Shown one piece after another: positions 50,701 to 63,800 of a stretch of DNA of 64,000 nucleotides; the stretch's first letter is position 1; the number at the start of each line of letters is the position of its first letter. Below the pieces are notes generated by a model. That model made no database searches and was not told where the DNA came from. It saw only the letters and a program-made list of their open reading frames with translations. The DNA comes from Phymorhynchus buccinoides (lineage: Eukaryota > Mollusca > Gastropoda > Neogastropoda > Raphitomidae): NCBI GenBank assembly GCA_017654935.2, contig CM065712.1:16678090-16742089 (forward strand). Direction: 5' to 3'. The translations under genes were made by a program, and so were the position numbers.

Positions 50701-53700
50701 GTACCCTCGTCGCATCAGCGCGTCACACATGGCCTTGGCATTGCTCAGCACCTGCTGCTGGTAGTCCTTGAACTCTGGGGTCATGGCCTGAGGGGTCAAG
50801 ATCAAAGGGTCAAGGTTTGAATTTTTTACATTGCCTTGCTATATGTTAGCAAAAAGCCTAAAAAGGGCGAAAAATCAAACAAATAAAAACAATTCTGCTT
50901 ACAGAAAACTTATGAATAGTGTAGAGGAAGAACAGCATGGTGATTTAACCCTTTCACCGCCAGCCATTTCTTAGCCAAAAAATACCATGAAATTTAACCT
51001 GGGTGTTAAACCATTGTGGTGCAAAAATGTGACATTGGCGGTGAAAGGGTTAATACAATCTTTAGTTTGTGATGATAAGTCAGTCAGCTTTCTGCATTAC
51101 AAGCTCAAGTCTATAGTTATGGCAGACATAAATCGCAATGACCGGCATTTGGACAAGCCAGATCAAGCCATCAATGGCCACATTTCAACAGAATGTTCTG
51201 TGTGTGGAAGAGTTGTGCTGTTAGCCAATAACACAGTCAAAAAAAAAACAAAAAAAAATTCAACGAAAATACCCAGCACCTATTAACACCAAAATCCCAA
51301 AAAGATTTGACAAAAAAATGTGCATACGGACACATAACAAGTAAATGAGGACAGGAGAAAGAGTTGGGGGGGGGATCTGTCGGGGTTGCAGAGCTGCGAC
51401 TGTTTAGGCAGATCTTGCGTGCCTCACGCTTTGCCTGCGATGTCTCGATACGGTGCGCCTCGAAGTTGGTGGCTCCATTTGTTACTGACACCACGCCATG
51501 CTGGTCTGTTCTGTGCCAGGGTTTCCCATGAGGAGACATTAACATGGGTGCAACTCCCCAAAAGGAAAAAAAACTGAAAGGCAGGGGTCCAGGGACCCAT
51601 GGCCCCGGCAGGGTACAGGGGCAGAGCCCCGTCGGACGATTCAGGGGGGCAACTTAAGAGAGAGATACAACGAGACAGACAGCTAAAATGAGAGACAGTT
51701 TGAGTCTGATAAGCCTTGTAAAATTAGCACATTGCCTTTTGTAACCTTCCAAGATAGAACAACTAGACTAAGTTCAAAACGCCCCAAAACGCTTGTGGTC
51801 AATGGTTTTTTTAATGAATTACAAAATACTGAAGTTCAGTTTCTGGTCAAATAAAAAATACTGAAATCAGTGTACAAATGAAAGAGTAGCATCCATGCAT
51901 CGATGTTGAAGTTCTGTAGGGACACTATGGGGAAGCAAACTGTAAAAAGAATGTACCTCCCTCAAGGCGACGGCCACGCCGGCAATCTGGTGTTCGTGGG
52001 GCCCCCCCTGCAGCGCGGGGAAGACGGCGTTGTTGATCTTCTTCTCAAAGTCGTACAGGATCTCCTTCCCAGTCTTCTTGTCCACCCCCTTCACCCCTTT
52101 ACGGTAAAAGATCATCCCTGACCTGCCAGAAAAACAACAGTGGAACCTCCCTTGTAAGACCTTCCCTTGTAAGACCTTCCCTTGTAAGACCTTCCCTTGT
52201 AAGACCTTCCCTTGTAAGACCTTCCCTTGTAAGACCTTCCCTTGTAAGACCTTCCCTTGTAAGACCCTCCCTTGTAAGACCCTCCCTTGTAAGACCTTCC
52301 CTTGTAAGACCCTTCCCTTGTAAGACCTTCCCTTGTAAGACCTTCCCTATTAACTCACTGGAGTCATGACGGCAGATGTCTGCCATCACGGTCAGTCTCT
52401 GTTCAGGTCATGACGGCAGACAACTGCCACCTGAATTTTTCCGATTATTTTAGCACCCACTACAAGTAACGCTATTCGAGGGAGCTGAAAGTCAAAGCAC
52501 ACTCATTCATGCTTCGATTGCTTCCCTTAGACCCGTATCTCACAGCCATTTGGGGGCTTATTTTAGCGAGTTTCATCGAGTCACTTAGCAACAGCTGTGT
52601 TCTCTACACAAGCAAAATGGCCAAACAAATCGGAAATTCCATTTTGGATACTTTACTGAGCGTATTTTTTACACAAAGGAGATGAGTAAGCCCACTAACT
52701 GTGTGTGGCATTTTATTTAGTAGACTTGTGCCTTTCTTTTGCAAAGTATTGTTTGTTTCTATAATTATTGATTAATTATTTGGAAGCAATTTTTTTTTAA
52801 AGTAGCCTGAAACGTGCTATTCCTGGGGGTCGACGCGCATCATCTGACTGCATGGGTGCTCCTGGGAAATTTCCAAACTCCTGCAAGGCAGGGGTCCAGT
52901 GGCCACCCAGGCCCCGGCAGAGTGCAGGGACCCTCCAGAGGGTTCCGGGGGGGCAATGCCCCCTGGAAGCTGAAGGGAAACAACAGTTTCCAATGTAATT
53001 GACAGCATCTCGTTGCACTTTCACTTCTGGTTAAACTTCATGACCTCTATAACCGGCAAAATGCATCCTCTCAAATTCTCGTAATCCCGCAACTCTGGCT
53101 CCAGGCCAAAAACAAAATCCTGAAAGCAGGAGCATCCATGTGACTGCAACTCCACTGAGTTAAAGGCCACCAGATCAAATGTCAAAATCACGGGTTTTCC
53201 CTCTTATAGCTGGAAATAAATCTTGTTTTGACCAAGTCTGACTCCCATATAAATGGCCCCAAATTGGAACCGACACATCAGTTTAAAGAGCAGCCTCAAT
53301 TTGAATATGGAGAAAATCGTATGTGGGTCACAGCAACCCAGAAAAAAACAAGGGACTTAATCGTGGTGCGTCACTGGGTCTTTAAAAATACACTGACGCA
53401 CCACGATTAAGTCCCTTGTTTTTTTTTCTGGGTAGCTGTGACCCGCATACAGATGTCCCCAACTTCAAATTGAGGCTGCTCTTTAAAATTATGTTTCGGT
53501 TTGAATTTGGGGGCATTTATATGGGACATCCTGAAAGCAGGGTCATCCATGTGACTGCGACGCCAATGAGTTAAAGGCCACCAGATCAAATGTCAAAATC
53601 ACGGGTTTTCCCTCTTATAGCTGGAAATAAATCTTGTTTTGACCAGGTCTGACTCCCATATAAATGCCCCCAAATTCAAACTGAAACATAATTTTAAAGA

Positions 53701-56700
53701 GCAGCCTCAATTTGAAGTTGGGGACATCTGTATGCGGGTCGCAGCTACCCAGAAAAAAACAAGGGACTTAATCGTGGTGCGTCAGTGTATTTTTAAAGAC
53801 CCAGTGACGCACCACGATTAAGTCCCTTGTTTTTTTCTGGGTTGCTGTGACCCACATACAATTTTCTCCATATTCAAATTGAGGCTGCTCTTTAAACTGA
53901 TGTGTCGGTTTCAATTTGGGGCCATTTATATGGGAGTCAGACTTGTTCAAAACAAGATTTATTTCCAGCTATAAGAGGGAAAACACGTGAAACCCGTGAT
54001 TTTGACACGTGATTGGGTGGATCTTTAACCCTTTCACCGCCAATGTCGCATTTTAGCACCACAGTGATTTAAATACCAATGTCACTAAAAGGCATCAAAT
54101 TGGGGTCTATTACCCACAGACCCTATTGTCTTAGTTTTGGGAAGTAAGGATAGACCTTATTATATATATGTCACAGAAGAATCCCAATATTGCAGATAGA
54201 TTTAATTTGTTCTCTACCCTAGTAAAATTTAATGGACATTTTTGGCTGAAATATGTCTGGCGGTGAAAGGGTTAAGAGACTCCCTCAAAGATGTGACCCA
54301 CAAATTTTTCACCAATTTTCCCCCTTCTTATCCGGACTACCGAGTGTTCACCTTCCAATCTAAGACCTTGAAAAATCATCCCCCAAAGGCCTGAATAGGG
54401 AGGTTCTACAGTGAAACAATATCAAACAACAAAGGACAGGAAAGGACTTAACCCTTTCACCGCCAAAGCTGCATTTTAGCACCACAGTGATTTAACACCT
54501 ATGTCACTAAAAGGCATCAAATTGGGGTCTATTATCCAAAGACCCTGTTGTCTTAGTTTTGGGAAGTAAGGATAGACCTTATTTTATATCTGTCACAGAA
54601 GAATCCCCGATACTGCAGATGGATTCTGTTCCCTACCCAGGTAAATTTCATGGACATTTTCGGTTGAAATATGGTTGGCGGTGAAAGGGTTAATGACTTT
54701 TTTTTCTTCTTCTTCTTCTCCTCCCATTAAGCATCCACAATCAACGGTTTGATTTTTGGTTACAGTTATGGTCGAGGTCGGAAGGTCAAGGGAAAAACCA
54801 AAACAAACAGGGAAAAACACCATACCGGTGCCAATCTACAAACGACATTGACCCAAATTTCCATTTGACATTGACATAAATTTCTGTAAGACCTTGACCC
54901 AAATTTCTGTTTGACTTTGACTCAGATTTCCATTGGACTTTGATCTAAATTTCCATTTGACATTGGCCCAAATTTCCCCAAAAAATTCCGTTTGACATTC
55001 ACCTAACTTTCCATTTGACCAAAAAGATGTTGACCGAAACTTTCATTTGACCTTGATCAAACTTTCCCCCCCAAAAAAATAATTGACTCCCCAAAATTTC
55101 TATATGTATCCATGACCCCGACGTTCGTGCGACCTTGAACCACTAACCGTGGCCCACGGAGGGTCTTGTGCGTGGTGGAGGACACGACGTCGGCATGGTC
55201 GAAAGGGGAGGGAATCACGTCGCCCGCCACCAGCCCAGAGATTTGGACCTCGACCCAAAGTTCCATTGGACCTCGACCAAATTTCCATTTAACTTTGACT
55301 CAAATTTCCATTGGACCATGACCCAAATTTCCATTGGACCTTGACCCAAATTTCCCCCTAAATTTCCGTTAGACCTTGACCCAAATTTCCATTTGACTGA
55401 CCTAAATTTCCGTTAGGTCATGGCCCAAATTTTCATTTGACCTTGACCCAAACTTCCATTTGACATTGACTCAAATGTCCCTAAAAATTCCATTGGACCT
55501 TGACCCCCAAAAAAAGATGTTGACCCAAATTTCCATTCGACCATGATCCAACATATAAAAAAATTTGACCACACAAAATTTCAATAATGTATCCTTGACC
55601 CCAACGTTCACGTGACCTTGACCCACTGACCGCGGCCCGCGGAGGGTCTTGTGCGTGGTGGAGGACACGACGTCGGCGTAGTCGAAAGGGGAGGGAATCA
55701 CGTCGCCCGCCACCAGCCCAGAGATGTGGGACATGTCCGCTAGCATCACCGCCTTCACCTCGTCACAGATCTGCAGCACACACAAACACAGGGGCGCGTG
55801 CACAGGCACACAGATTTACACAAACATGGGTATGAGTACAGGCATACACTGATACAGATTTATAACATACACAAACACAGGGGCGTGTGCACAGATTTAC
55901 ACAAACATGGGTATGAGTATAGGCATACACTGATACAGATCTATAACATACACAAACACAGGGGCGCGTGCACAGGCACACAGATTTACACAAACATGGG
56001 TATGAGTACAGGCATACACTGATACAGATCTATAACATACACAAACACAGGGGCGCGTGCACAGTCACACAGATTTACACAAACATCACCGCCTTCACCT
56101 CGTCACAGATCTGCAGCACACACAAACACAGGGGCGCGTGCACAGGCACACAGATTTGCACAAACATCACCTCGTCACAGACCTACAGCACACACAAACA
56201 CAGGGGCGTGAGCACAGGCACACAGATTTACACAAACATGGGAATGAGTACGGTACACAGATCTACAGCACACACAAACACAGGGGCGCATGCACAGGCA
56301 CACAGATTTGCACAAACATCACCTCGTCACAGATCTACAGCACACACAAACACAGGGGCGCGCGCACAGTCACACAGATTTGCACAAACATCACCGCCTT
56401 CACCTCGTCACAGATCTACTGCATGCAGTCACACAGATTTGCACAAACACTGTTGTTTTTCTTTCCCAATGATATCTCCCGAACCGCTTGACAGAATCGC
56501 TTCAAATTTTGTGTGGTGGTGTGTCACCCTGCGAGGAAGGCATCCGTGCATAAATTACCGCTGCCATGACCATGACCTTGATGCATGACCTTGAAAACCG
56601 AAAATCTTTAAGGGGTCATAACTTCCACACCGTTGGTCTTAAGAGTCTTCAAACTTTGCATGTAGGCGCTTTGGCTTATGGCCGTTCTGATGATGGCATA

Positions 56701-59700
56701 CTGATCAAGGTCAAGATGAAGTCTCAGGGAGATCGGTAGGCCTTGATTTCTTTTAAATTTTGTTTGCTATTGAACCCAAGCAAAGTTATAGTGTAATGTG
56801 TGTATTCACTGACTTTCGTTTTCTTTTTCTTTTCTTTCTCCTCTCTTCTGCTTCTTGTGTTCTATTACCGTATTTTACGGACTATAAGGAGATACTTTTT
56901 TCCTAGACTGAGACCCCTGCACCTTATAATGTGACTGACCATATAGTAAGAAACTATAACAACAACATCTAATTTTGTGCAACATTTTCGGGGGGTGCCT
57001 TGTAGTTCGTAAAATACGGTACTTCTATATAAAGAAGTTGGTCACCACCACAGAAGAAGAAGAAGAAGGAGAAAAAGAAAGACTTGCGCAAACAAACAAA
57101 CAAAGGTTGTCATTCCTTTCACTGCCAATGTCGCATTTTAGCACCACAATGGTTTAACACCCATGTCATTAAAAGGCATCCTATCCAGACCTGTTATCTG
57201 AAGACCCTATTTTCTTAATTTTGGGAGGTAAGGACAGGCCTAATGTTATATATGTCACAGAGGAATTCGCAATATCGCAGAAATATTTTTTTCTCTACCC
57301 AGTTTTGCTTAATGGTATTTTTTTGGCTGAAACATGGCTGGCGGCGAAAGGGTTATAGCAACATGGAATCAGGCAGAGACAGGAACCCCGGCCCACTCAC
57401 CTCTCTGTACGCCTTGTAGTCGAGCAGTCTGGAGTAGGCCGTGGTGCCCGCGATGATCAGACGAGGCCGGAACAAGATGGCCGTCTCCCGAAGCTTCCCG
57501 TAGTCGATGAAACCCGTCTTTGGCTGGAAACAAACATAATATCGTCGGTGAAATTCAAAAACCATGTATCTCGATATTTTTGTGTGTTTGTTTTTGGTCC
57601 CATCTTCTGGGCCGTACAGTGGCGGTGCTCCCACGCCGCTCATTCCGAGTCCCAACTCGCAGCCACACCTCCACACATAAATATTTCTTTAGTTAGTCAG
57701 CTCTCTCATTTTTCCCGCCACTTTCCACCAAAAGCTCGTATCTCTAACGACTTTCTATCTGGGGTAAATGAGGATGTGAAAATAGAAGAAAAATTCGTTA
57801 AGTCCCAAATTCATATCTAGTTAAGGACAAAAACCTGGTATCTTCGTTCTTTTCAAGCATAGAGAAAATATGTTTCAAAGTAATTTATTTTTACTGACTT
57901 CTTTTGCTTTAAAGTAATTTTAGCAAAATGCAGGACTAAACTCACAATGTCTTGAACAACATATTCATCATAGTTAATCAATTCTGGTCAACGCGGTTAA
58001 TTTTCAAAGTTTTTTTCATTTTTCTCAAAACTACCAAAAAGTGAGATACGAGGTTTTTTAATTTCACTGACGATATCCAGTTCACATTACTGGAGAAAGG
58101 TGGCAGAGTGGTCAAGATGTTCGCCTGCCAAATGTAATGCGTGACTGCAGTGTGAATGACCCGGGTTTGAATCGCGGCCTCCTCGCCCTTTCTTTCTAGT
58201 TCGACAGGAAAATCGAACTGAACGTCCAGTCCTTCGGATGGGGACTTAAAGCTTGTCTGACCCGTGCGCTTTACGCACGTAAAAATCTCACGGCAGTTGA
58301 AAGTCGATAAGAGCAGGGAGAAATCCCGCTGCCTGGTATGGCCAAATTGATAGCTAGGTTTTAATACTTACAAAGAAGGGCAATGTCTCGGAGAAGTGGG
58401 TCTGATGTGGGAGGGAGTCTTATAAGGGAGGTTCCACTGTGGTCTGTCAAATAATCATTCATGCACACAGACAGAGAAACGCACAGCCCTCGTTCCCATG
58501 CCAATGTACTTCTGTTCTTACAGAAGTGTAAGTACTTACAAAACAAGAGGCAAAGCCTTCAAGGCTCACTCGAACAGGCACATGTGGGACAACAACAAAC
58601 AAAGATTGAGGGGGGGGGGGGGGTCTAAAGTACAAGACTGCCAATAAAACTTAAAAGTACAAATGAAACTATCGTTAATGGATACAACTAAAAAATATAT
58701 AAAAAAGTGCCCGTGCCGAGAATCAGACCCGGAACCATTAGCATGACAGACAGACACTCTACCAATGAGCTATGGAGGCTTTCAGTGTTGATGAGTTTCT
58801 TAACTCATGTTGCCTGTTGAATACTCTCTAACCCACTAATCTAAAATGTTATCTGTTTGCTATCTGTTTACAGTGTTGTTTTAAGTATTTAATTATTCAA
58901 ATAATTATTGTTTGAAAGCTTGCATACACATCTATATGTGCAACATTTGAACAATATGACTTCTATTTCCCGAGAAAATGCCAGCGTTAAAGTTAGGAGA
59001 TTAGACCACGGACGCAACACACATACATACAACCGAACAACTATCTATAGACTCCCTTCGTGTTAACAGTTCATACAAAGCATTGAAAAATGGGACTTTG
59101 GGTTCAGAGGGTTGATCCAGTAGAACCTCCCTTATAAAGACCTCCCATAATTCAGGTGTTAACCTGAATTTCTCTTTTGTTGATATTAAAGCATACTTGA
59201 ACTTGAACTTCGTTAACACAAGTGAGCCAAAACGGTGACTTACGTCCAGTCTGTAGGGCATGGACTCGAAGTACAGCGACGTAGCTGACACACGCTTGGT
59301 GTCCGTCATGAACCCATGAGTCAAACTGAGAAGAAAAAACACACGAAAATTAAACATTAGAGAGTGTGAAAACACTTTTAATGTCAGACAAACACACACA
59401 CTGAGGGGTGTGTGTGTGTGTTCAGGAGTGCAGCGATGATGATGATAATAATAATGATGATGATGATGACCACAACAACGACAGCGACTCGCTGTCCCTC
59501 ATCTGGCAACTCCATCAGCATATGTGTGTGCGTGTGTGGGGGGGAGTTGTGGGGGGGAGGGGTGTTCAGGAGTGCAGCCATGATCATGATGATAATGATA
59601 ATGATGATGATGATGACCACCACAACAACAATGACTCACTGTCCCCCATCCAGCAACTCCATCAGCATATGTGTGTGCGTGTCCCCGGGGGGGTGTTCAG

Positions 59701-60843
59701 AAGTGCAGCCATGATGATGATAATGATGATAGCGACAACATGAAAGGTGGCAGAGTGGTTAAAACGTTCGCCTGCCAAAAGTAATGCGCGACTGCTACGT
59801 GAGTGACACGGGTTCGAATCCGCGGCCTCGCCCTTTCTTTCTAGTTTGACAGGAAAATCGAACTGAACGTCGAGTCCTTCGGATGGGGACTTAATGCTAG
59901 TCTGACCCATGCGCTTTACGCATGTAAAAATCCCACAGCAATTGGAAATCGGCAAGAGTATGGAGAAATCCTGCTGCCTGGTATGGCTAAATAGATAGCT
60001 AGATTTTCCAAGTGTGTCCACACACCCTCCTTACCCTGTGCCTCCCCCCATCCCCCCTAAAAAAAACAAATTGGGTAGGCGCTGCACTTGCGGCAACATT
60101 ATCTCCGGGGGAGAGCAACCCGAATTTCACAGAGATAAGTCTCTGTGACTAGAATATTCCAAAGAATCAAGACAAAAACAACAACAACAATGACAACGAC
60201 AACCACTCACTGTCCCCCATCCGGCAAATCCAGCCCCATCAGTCTGTCGTGGGGATTCAAGAGCGCCGTGAACACTGCGAAGTTGGCGGGACTGCCAGAG
60301 TAAGGCTGCACGTTCACACCCCATTTCTCGGGGTCCAGGCGGAACGCTTCAAGCGCCCTCTGCTGACAGAGACGCTCCACCTCGTCGATGTGAATGTTGC
60401 CTCCGTAGTACCTGCCAACAAAACAAACAAAAAACACGCGGCTAAACAGTGGATGTTCCGCCCAAGTCAGGATTAATTTGGGTCTTTATGGCTGCCCACA
60501 TGGCGGGGTAATCAAAAACAGGTCACATACGTAATGTTCTCATCCCTAGCTGTTACATTTGTACCATAGTGTTCAAGTGCTTCGACTGTTGGGGCAATCC
60601 CTGGAGTCTTTAACTTAAGCCAGGGTACGACAACAAATAATTAATAAAATAATTAATAAAATAATAAATAATGAATAATGCTTACTTAGCGCATAATCTT
60701 ACTAAGCAACTCAATGCGCTTTTCACTCACCATTCGTACAAACATTTCTAACAAACTGGTTCACGTATCCTCACCATACATCTCTATGAAAATGAATACA
60801 TTAGAGAATGCATTGCATATAATCATAACACAACACACTAACA

Positions 60844-60875
<32 letters not shown>

Positions 60876-63800
60876 CCCCAACCATCCCCTCGTGTGTGGG
60901 GGGGAGTTGAACATAACAATAACATGGGTGCAACTACACAAAATGAAAAAAACCGGGGTCTAGGGGTAATGTCCCCCTGCAGCTGAAGAAAAAAAAAGAT
61001 TTATGAAGGTATTTTAGGCTGCTTTTTCCACAATTTATACAAATGCTTAATAATGTTTTGACAATCAGAATCTTCCATATAATTAAGGCACATCTGTCTA
61101 CATGATCTTGTAGAGTCTAAAATCTAATATTAAAAATGAACATAGCAATAAATAATACTACAAAATTTTAACACTCAAAGTCTTCCCTACCTGGCCCCAG
61201 GGTAGCCCTCGGAATACTTGTTGTTGAGACATGAGCCCACGGCCTCTAGCACTGCGCGACTGGCAAAGTTCTGCAAAACATGACATGAGTTAAATAGTGG
61301 TGACACCTTGACCACCGTAAATCACCACTAAAACTTAACCCCTTGACTGCCATATAACGTATCACGTACTGACTCGATGACATCACTGATGACGTCATCA
61401 GATGAAGAGGAATAACTCTGATATGCTGGCTTAACACAATCAAGAGTTACATCCCCAGACCATTTTGCCAGATTGGCTCTATCAGTTGTCTTTTTCATGG
61501 CATGATTTGTCCAATGATTTTTTCTTTCATTTTCTCTGGCAGTGAAGGGGTTAAAGGACTTTAACACTTCCATGACGGGAGCCTTCAAATGAAGGCCTAG
61601 CCTGGAGTTTCCATTGAATGACAAGACAATTCCACCCAGTAGCGACTTTTCAAATACTTTTTTAAAGGATGTCAAACATGGGATTGCTTTATTTAGCTTA
61701 CATTTAAATATATAAAATTTAGCCAATAGTATGATCAGATCCATGACTTTATCTGTTTTTTGGTTTTGTTTCCATCCTAGCAAAACTAGGGTTTCTGAGA
61801 GACTAAAATTCTGTGTATGGTTGCAAACGTCATGAATCCAAGAAATGAAGTTTGTCCAAAATACCTGAGCATGGTTACAAATCCAAAAAAGGTGGACTTA
61901 AGTTTCATCTTCTATGCCACAAAAAGTACATGTTTGAGAATGAGGAATTTTACATAAAAACAAGTATCTTTCAGTGGGCAGGAGTCTATGTAATACTCTC
62001 AACTGAAACCACCGCAGTTGACAATCAGTAGCAGTTTTGAAATGCTTTATGAATATTTTTTCCCATTTCAAGACTGCCTGTGGATATCGCTGTTGCCATT
62101 TTGTTACACTGGGTGGTGTAGTATCACAGTCTGTCATACTCTGGTATATGGTTTTAGTAGGTGTAAATTTAATTAAACTCCAAACTTTAGAATAGTCATT
62201 AGCTGAGTTATTACACAATTCTATCTCCAGGGATTCTCTATACTTAGTCACAGCTCTAACTATGCCACTGTATACAAGAAAGTTCGTTATAACCATAGGA
62301 TATGCATTTCTAAAGCTATTAAACGTTAGAAAATTCCCTTCTGTGTCAACAAGAACTTTAATGGTGTTAATGTCATTTTCTGACCATTCTCTTAAATATA
62401 CTGTTTTCATATCCCTGATGATATTGTTATTGAAGTGAATACTTTCAGCATGAAATTCTTTGTGATTTTGTAGGCTTGCATTTTTCATACATTATTTTAT
62501 AATGTTTTAATACATCTACCCAAAACAAGTTATCTGGAGCCCGGAGTTTCAATCATAGGTGATACGGTCTAAGCAGCAGGCCTGCCTACCTCCTGTCGCA
62601 GCTTCCAGGAACAAACTGCTTAAAAACCAGGGACAGAGACTTATTTCCAGGGGCAAACATCGCGATGTCATGCACCATGAAATATATTTCGTGATCTAGC
62701 AAAATGTCTGTGACTCTGGATACTTTGGGTAGTCTTTTTGTTGCTTTTCGGTGCCAACATGCTTCTAAGTTCTATACTCAAGATTCTTTTGGTGTTCAGT
62801 AACTTAACAGTAAGAAAATTTCAACAGTGCCTGCATTGTCTTGGGTGTTCCTGTGTTCAATAGTGACGTCAGCTAACAAGACAAGCCACTACTCTACAAA
62901 ATTTTGATTCTACTCAGTTTCCAGGGACACAAAAGTTGATTCCAGGGACAGGGTGCCCGTTTTAACTGTTTCCAGGGACAAATACCCCTTAGTGGGGATG
63001 GTAGGCAGCCCTGGTTGAGTAAAGGGCCTACAACTGAACTACACTAAAACCTCCAAGCAGCATCAAACAACTCTGAGGCGATGAGTTCCAGGCAGTGGGC
63101 CTGACTGACCTTCTCCCTCTCTCCCTCTTCACGATAGCCATCAGCTCCCTGTCTTGCCCAGGATATATCCCTACTCTACACTAAGATCACAATACCTCAG
63201 AGGCGATGAGCTCCAGGCTGTGTGTCTGTCTAAACTTCTCCCTCTTGACGACAGACATCAACTGGCTGCCTTGCCCAGGGCACATCCCTACTCTACACTA
63301 AGATCACAATACCTCAGAGGCGATGAGCTCCAGGCCGTGTGTCTGCCTGAACTTCTCCCTCTTCACCATGCTGGCCATCAGCTGGCTGCCTTGCCAAGGG
63401 CACAGCCCTACTCTACACTAAGATCACTTTACAATACATCAGAGGCGATCAGCTCCAGGCAGTGTGTCTGCCTGAACTTCTCCCTCTTCACCATGCTGGC
63501 CATCAGCTGGCTGCCTTGCCAAGGGCACAGCCCTACTCTACACTAAGATCACTTTACAATACCTCAGAGGCGATCAGCTCCAGGCCGTGTGTCTGTCTAA
63601 ACTTCTCCCTCTTCACCATGCTGGCCATCAACTGGCTGCCTTGCAAAGGGCACAGCCCTACTCTACACTAAGATCACTTTACAATACCTCAGAGGCGATC
63701 AGCTCCAGGCAGTGGGCCTAACTGACGTTCTCCCTCTTCACCATGGACATCAGCTGGCTGCCTTGCCCAGGGTACATCCCTACTCTACACTAAGATTAAT

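Noticed and set aside
51237..51545. A 102-codon frame on the minus strand
   Set aside because: It lies between repeats in an SHMT2 intron and I recognise no motif. It could be an old element fragment but cannot be supported.
53228..53950. Four similar 60-residue proteins on both strands
   Set aside because: They are the same palindromic segment read in alternating orientation; no other coding signal.
55057..55288. An extra SHMT2 exon
   Set aside because: It repeats only the 3' part of exon f and has no acceptor of its own; the real exon set is already complete and in phase without it.
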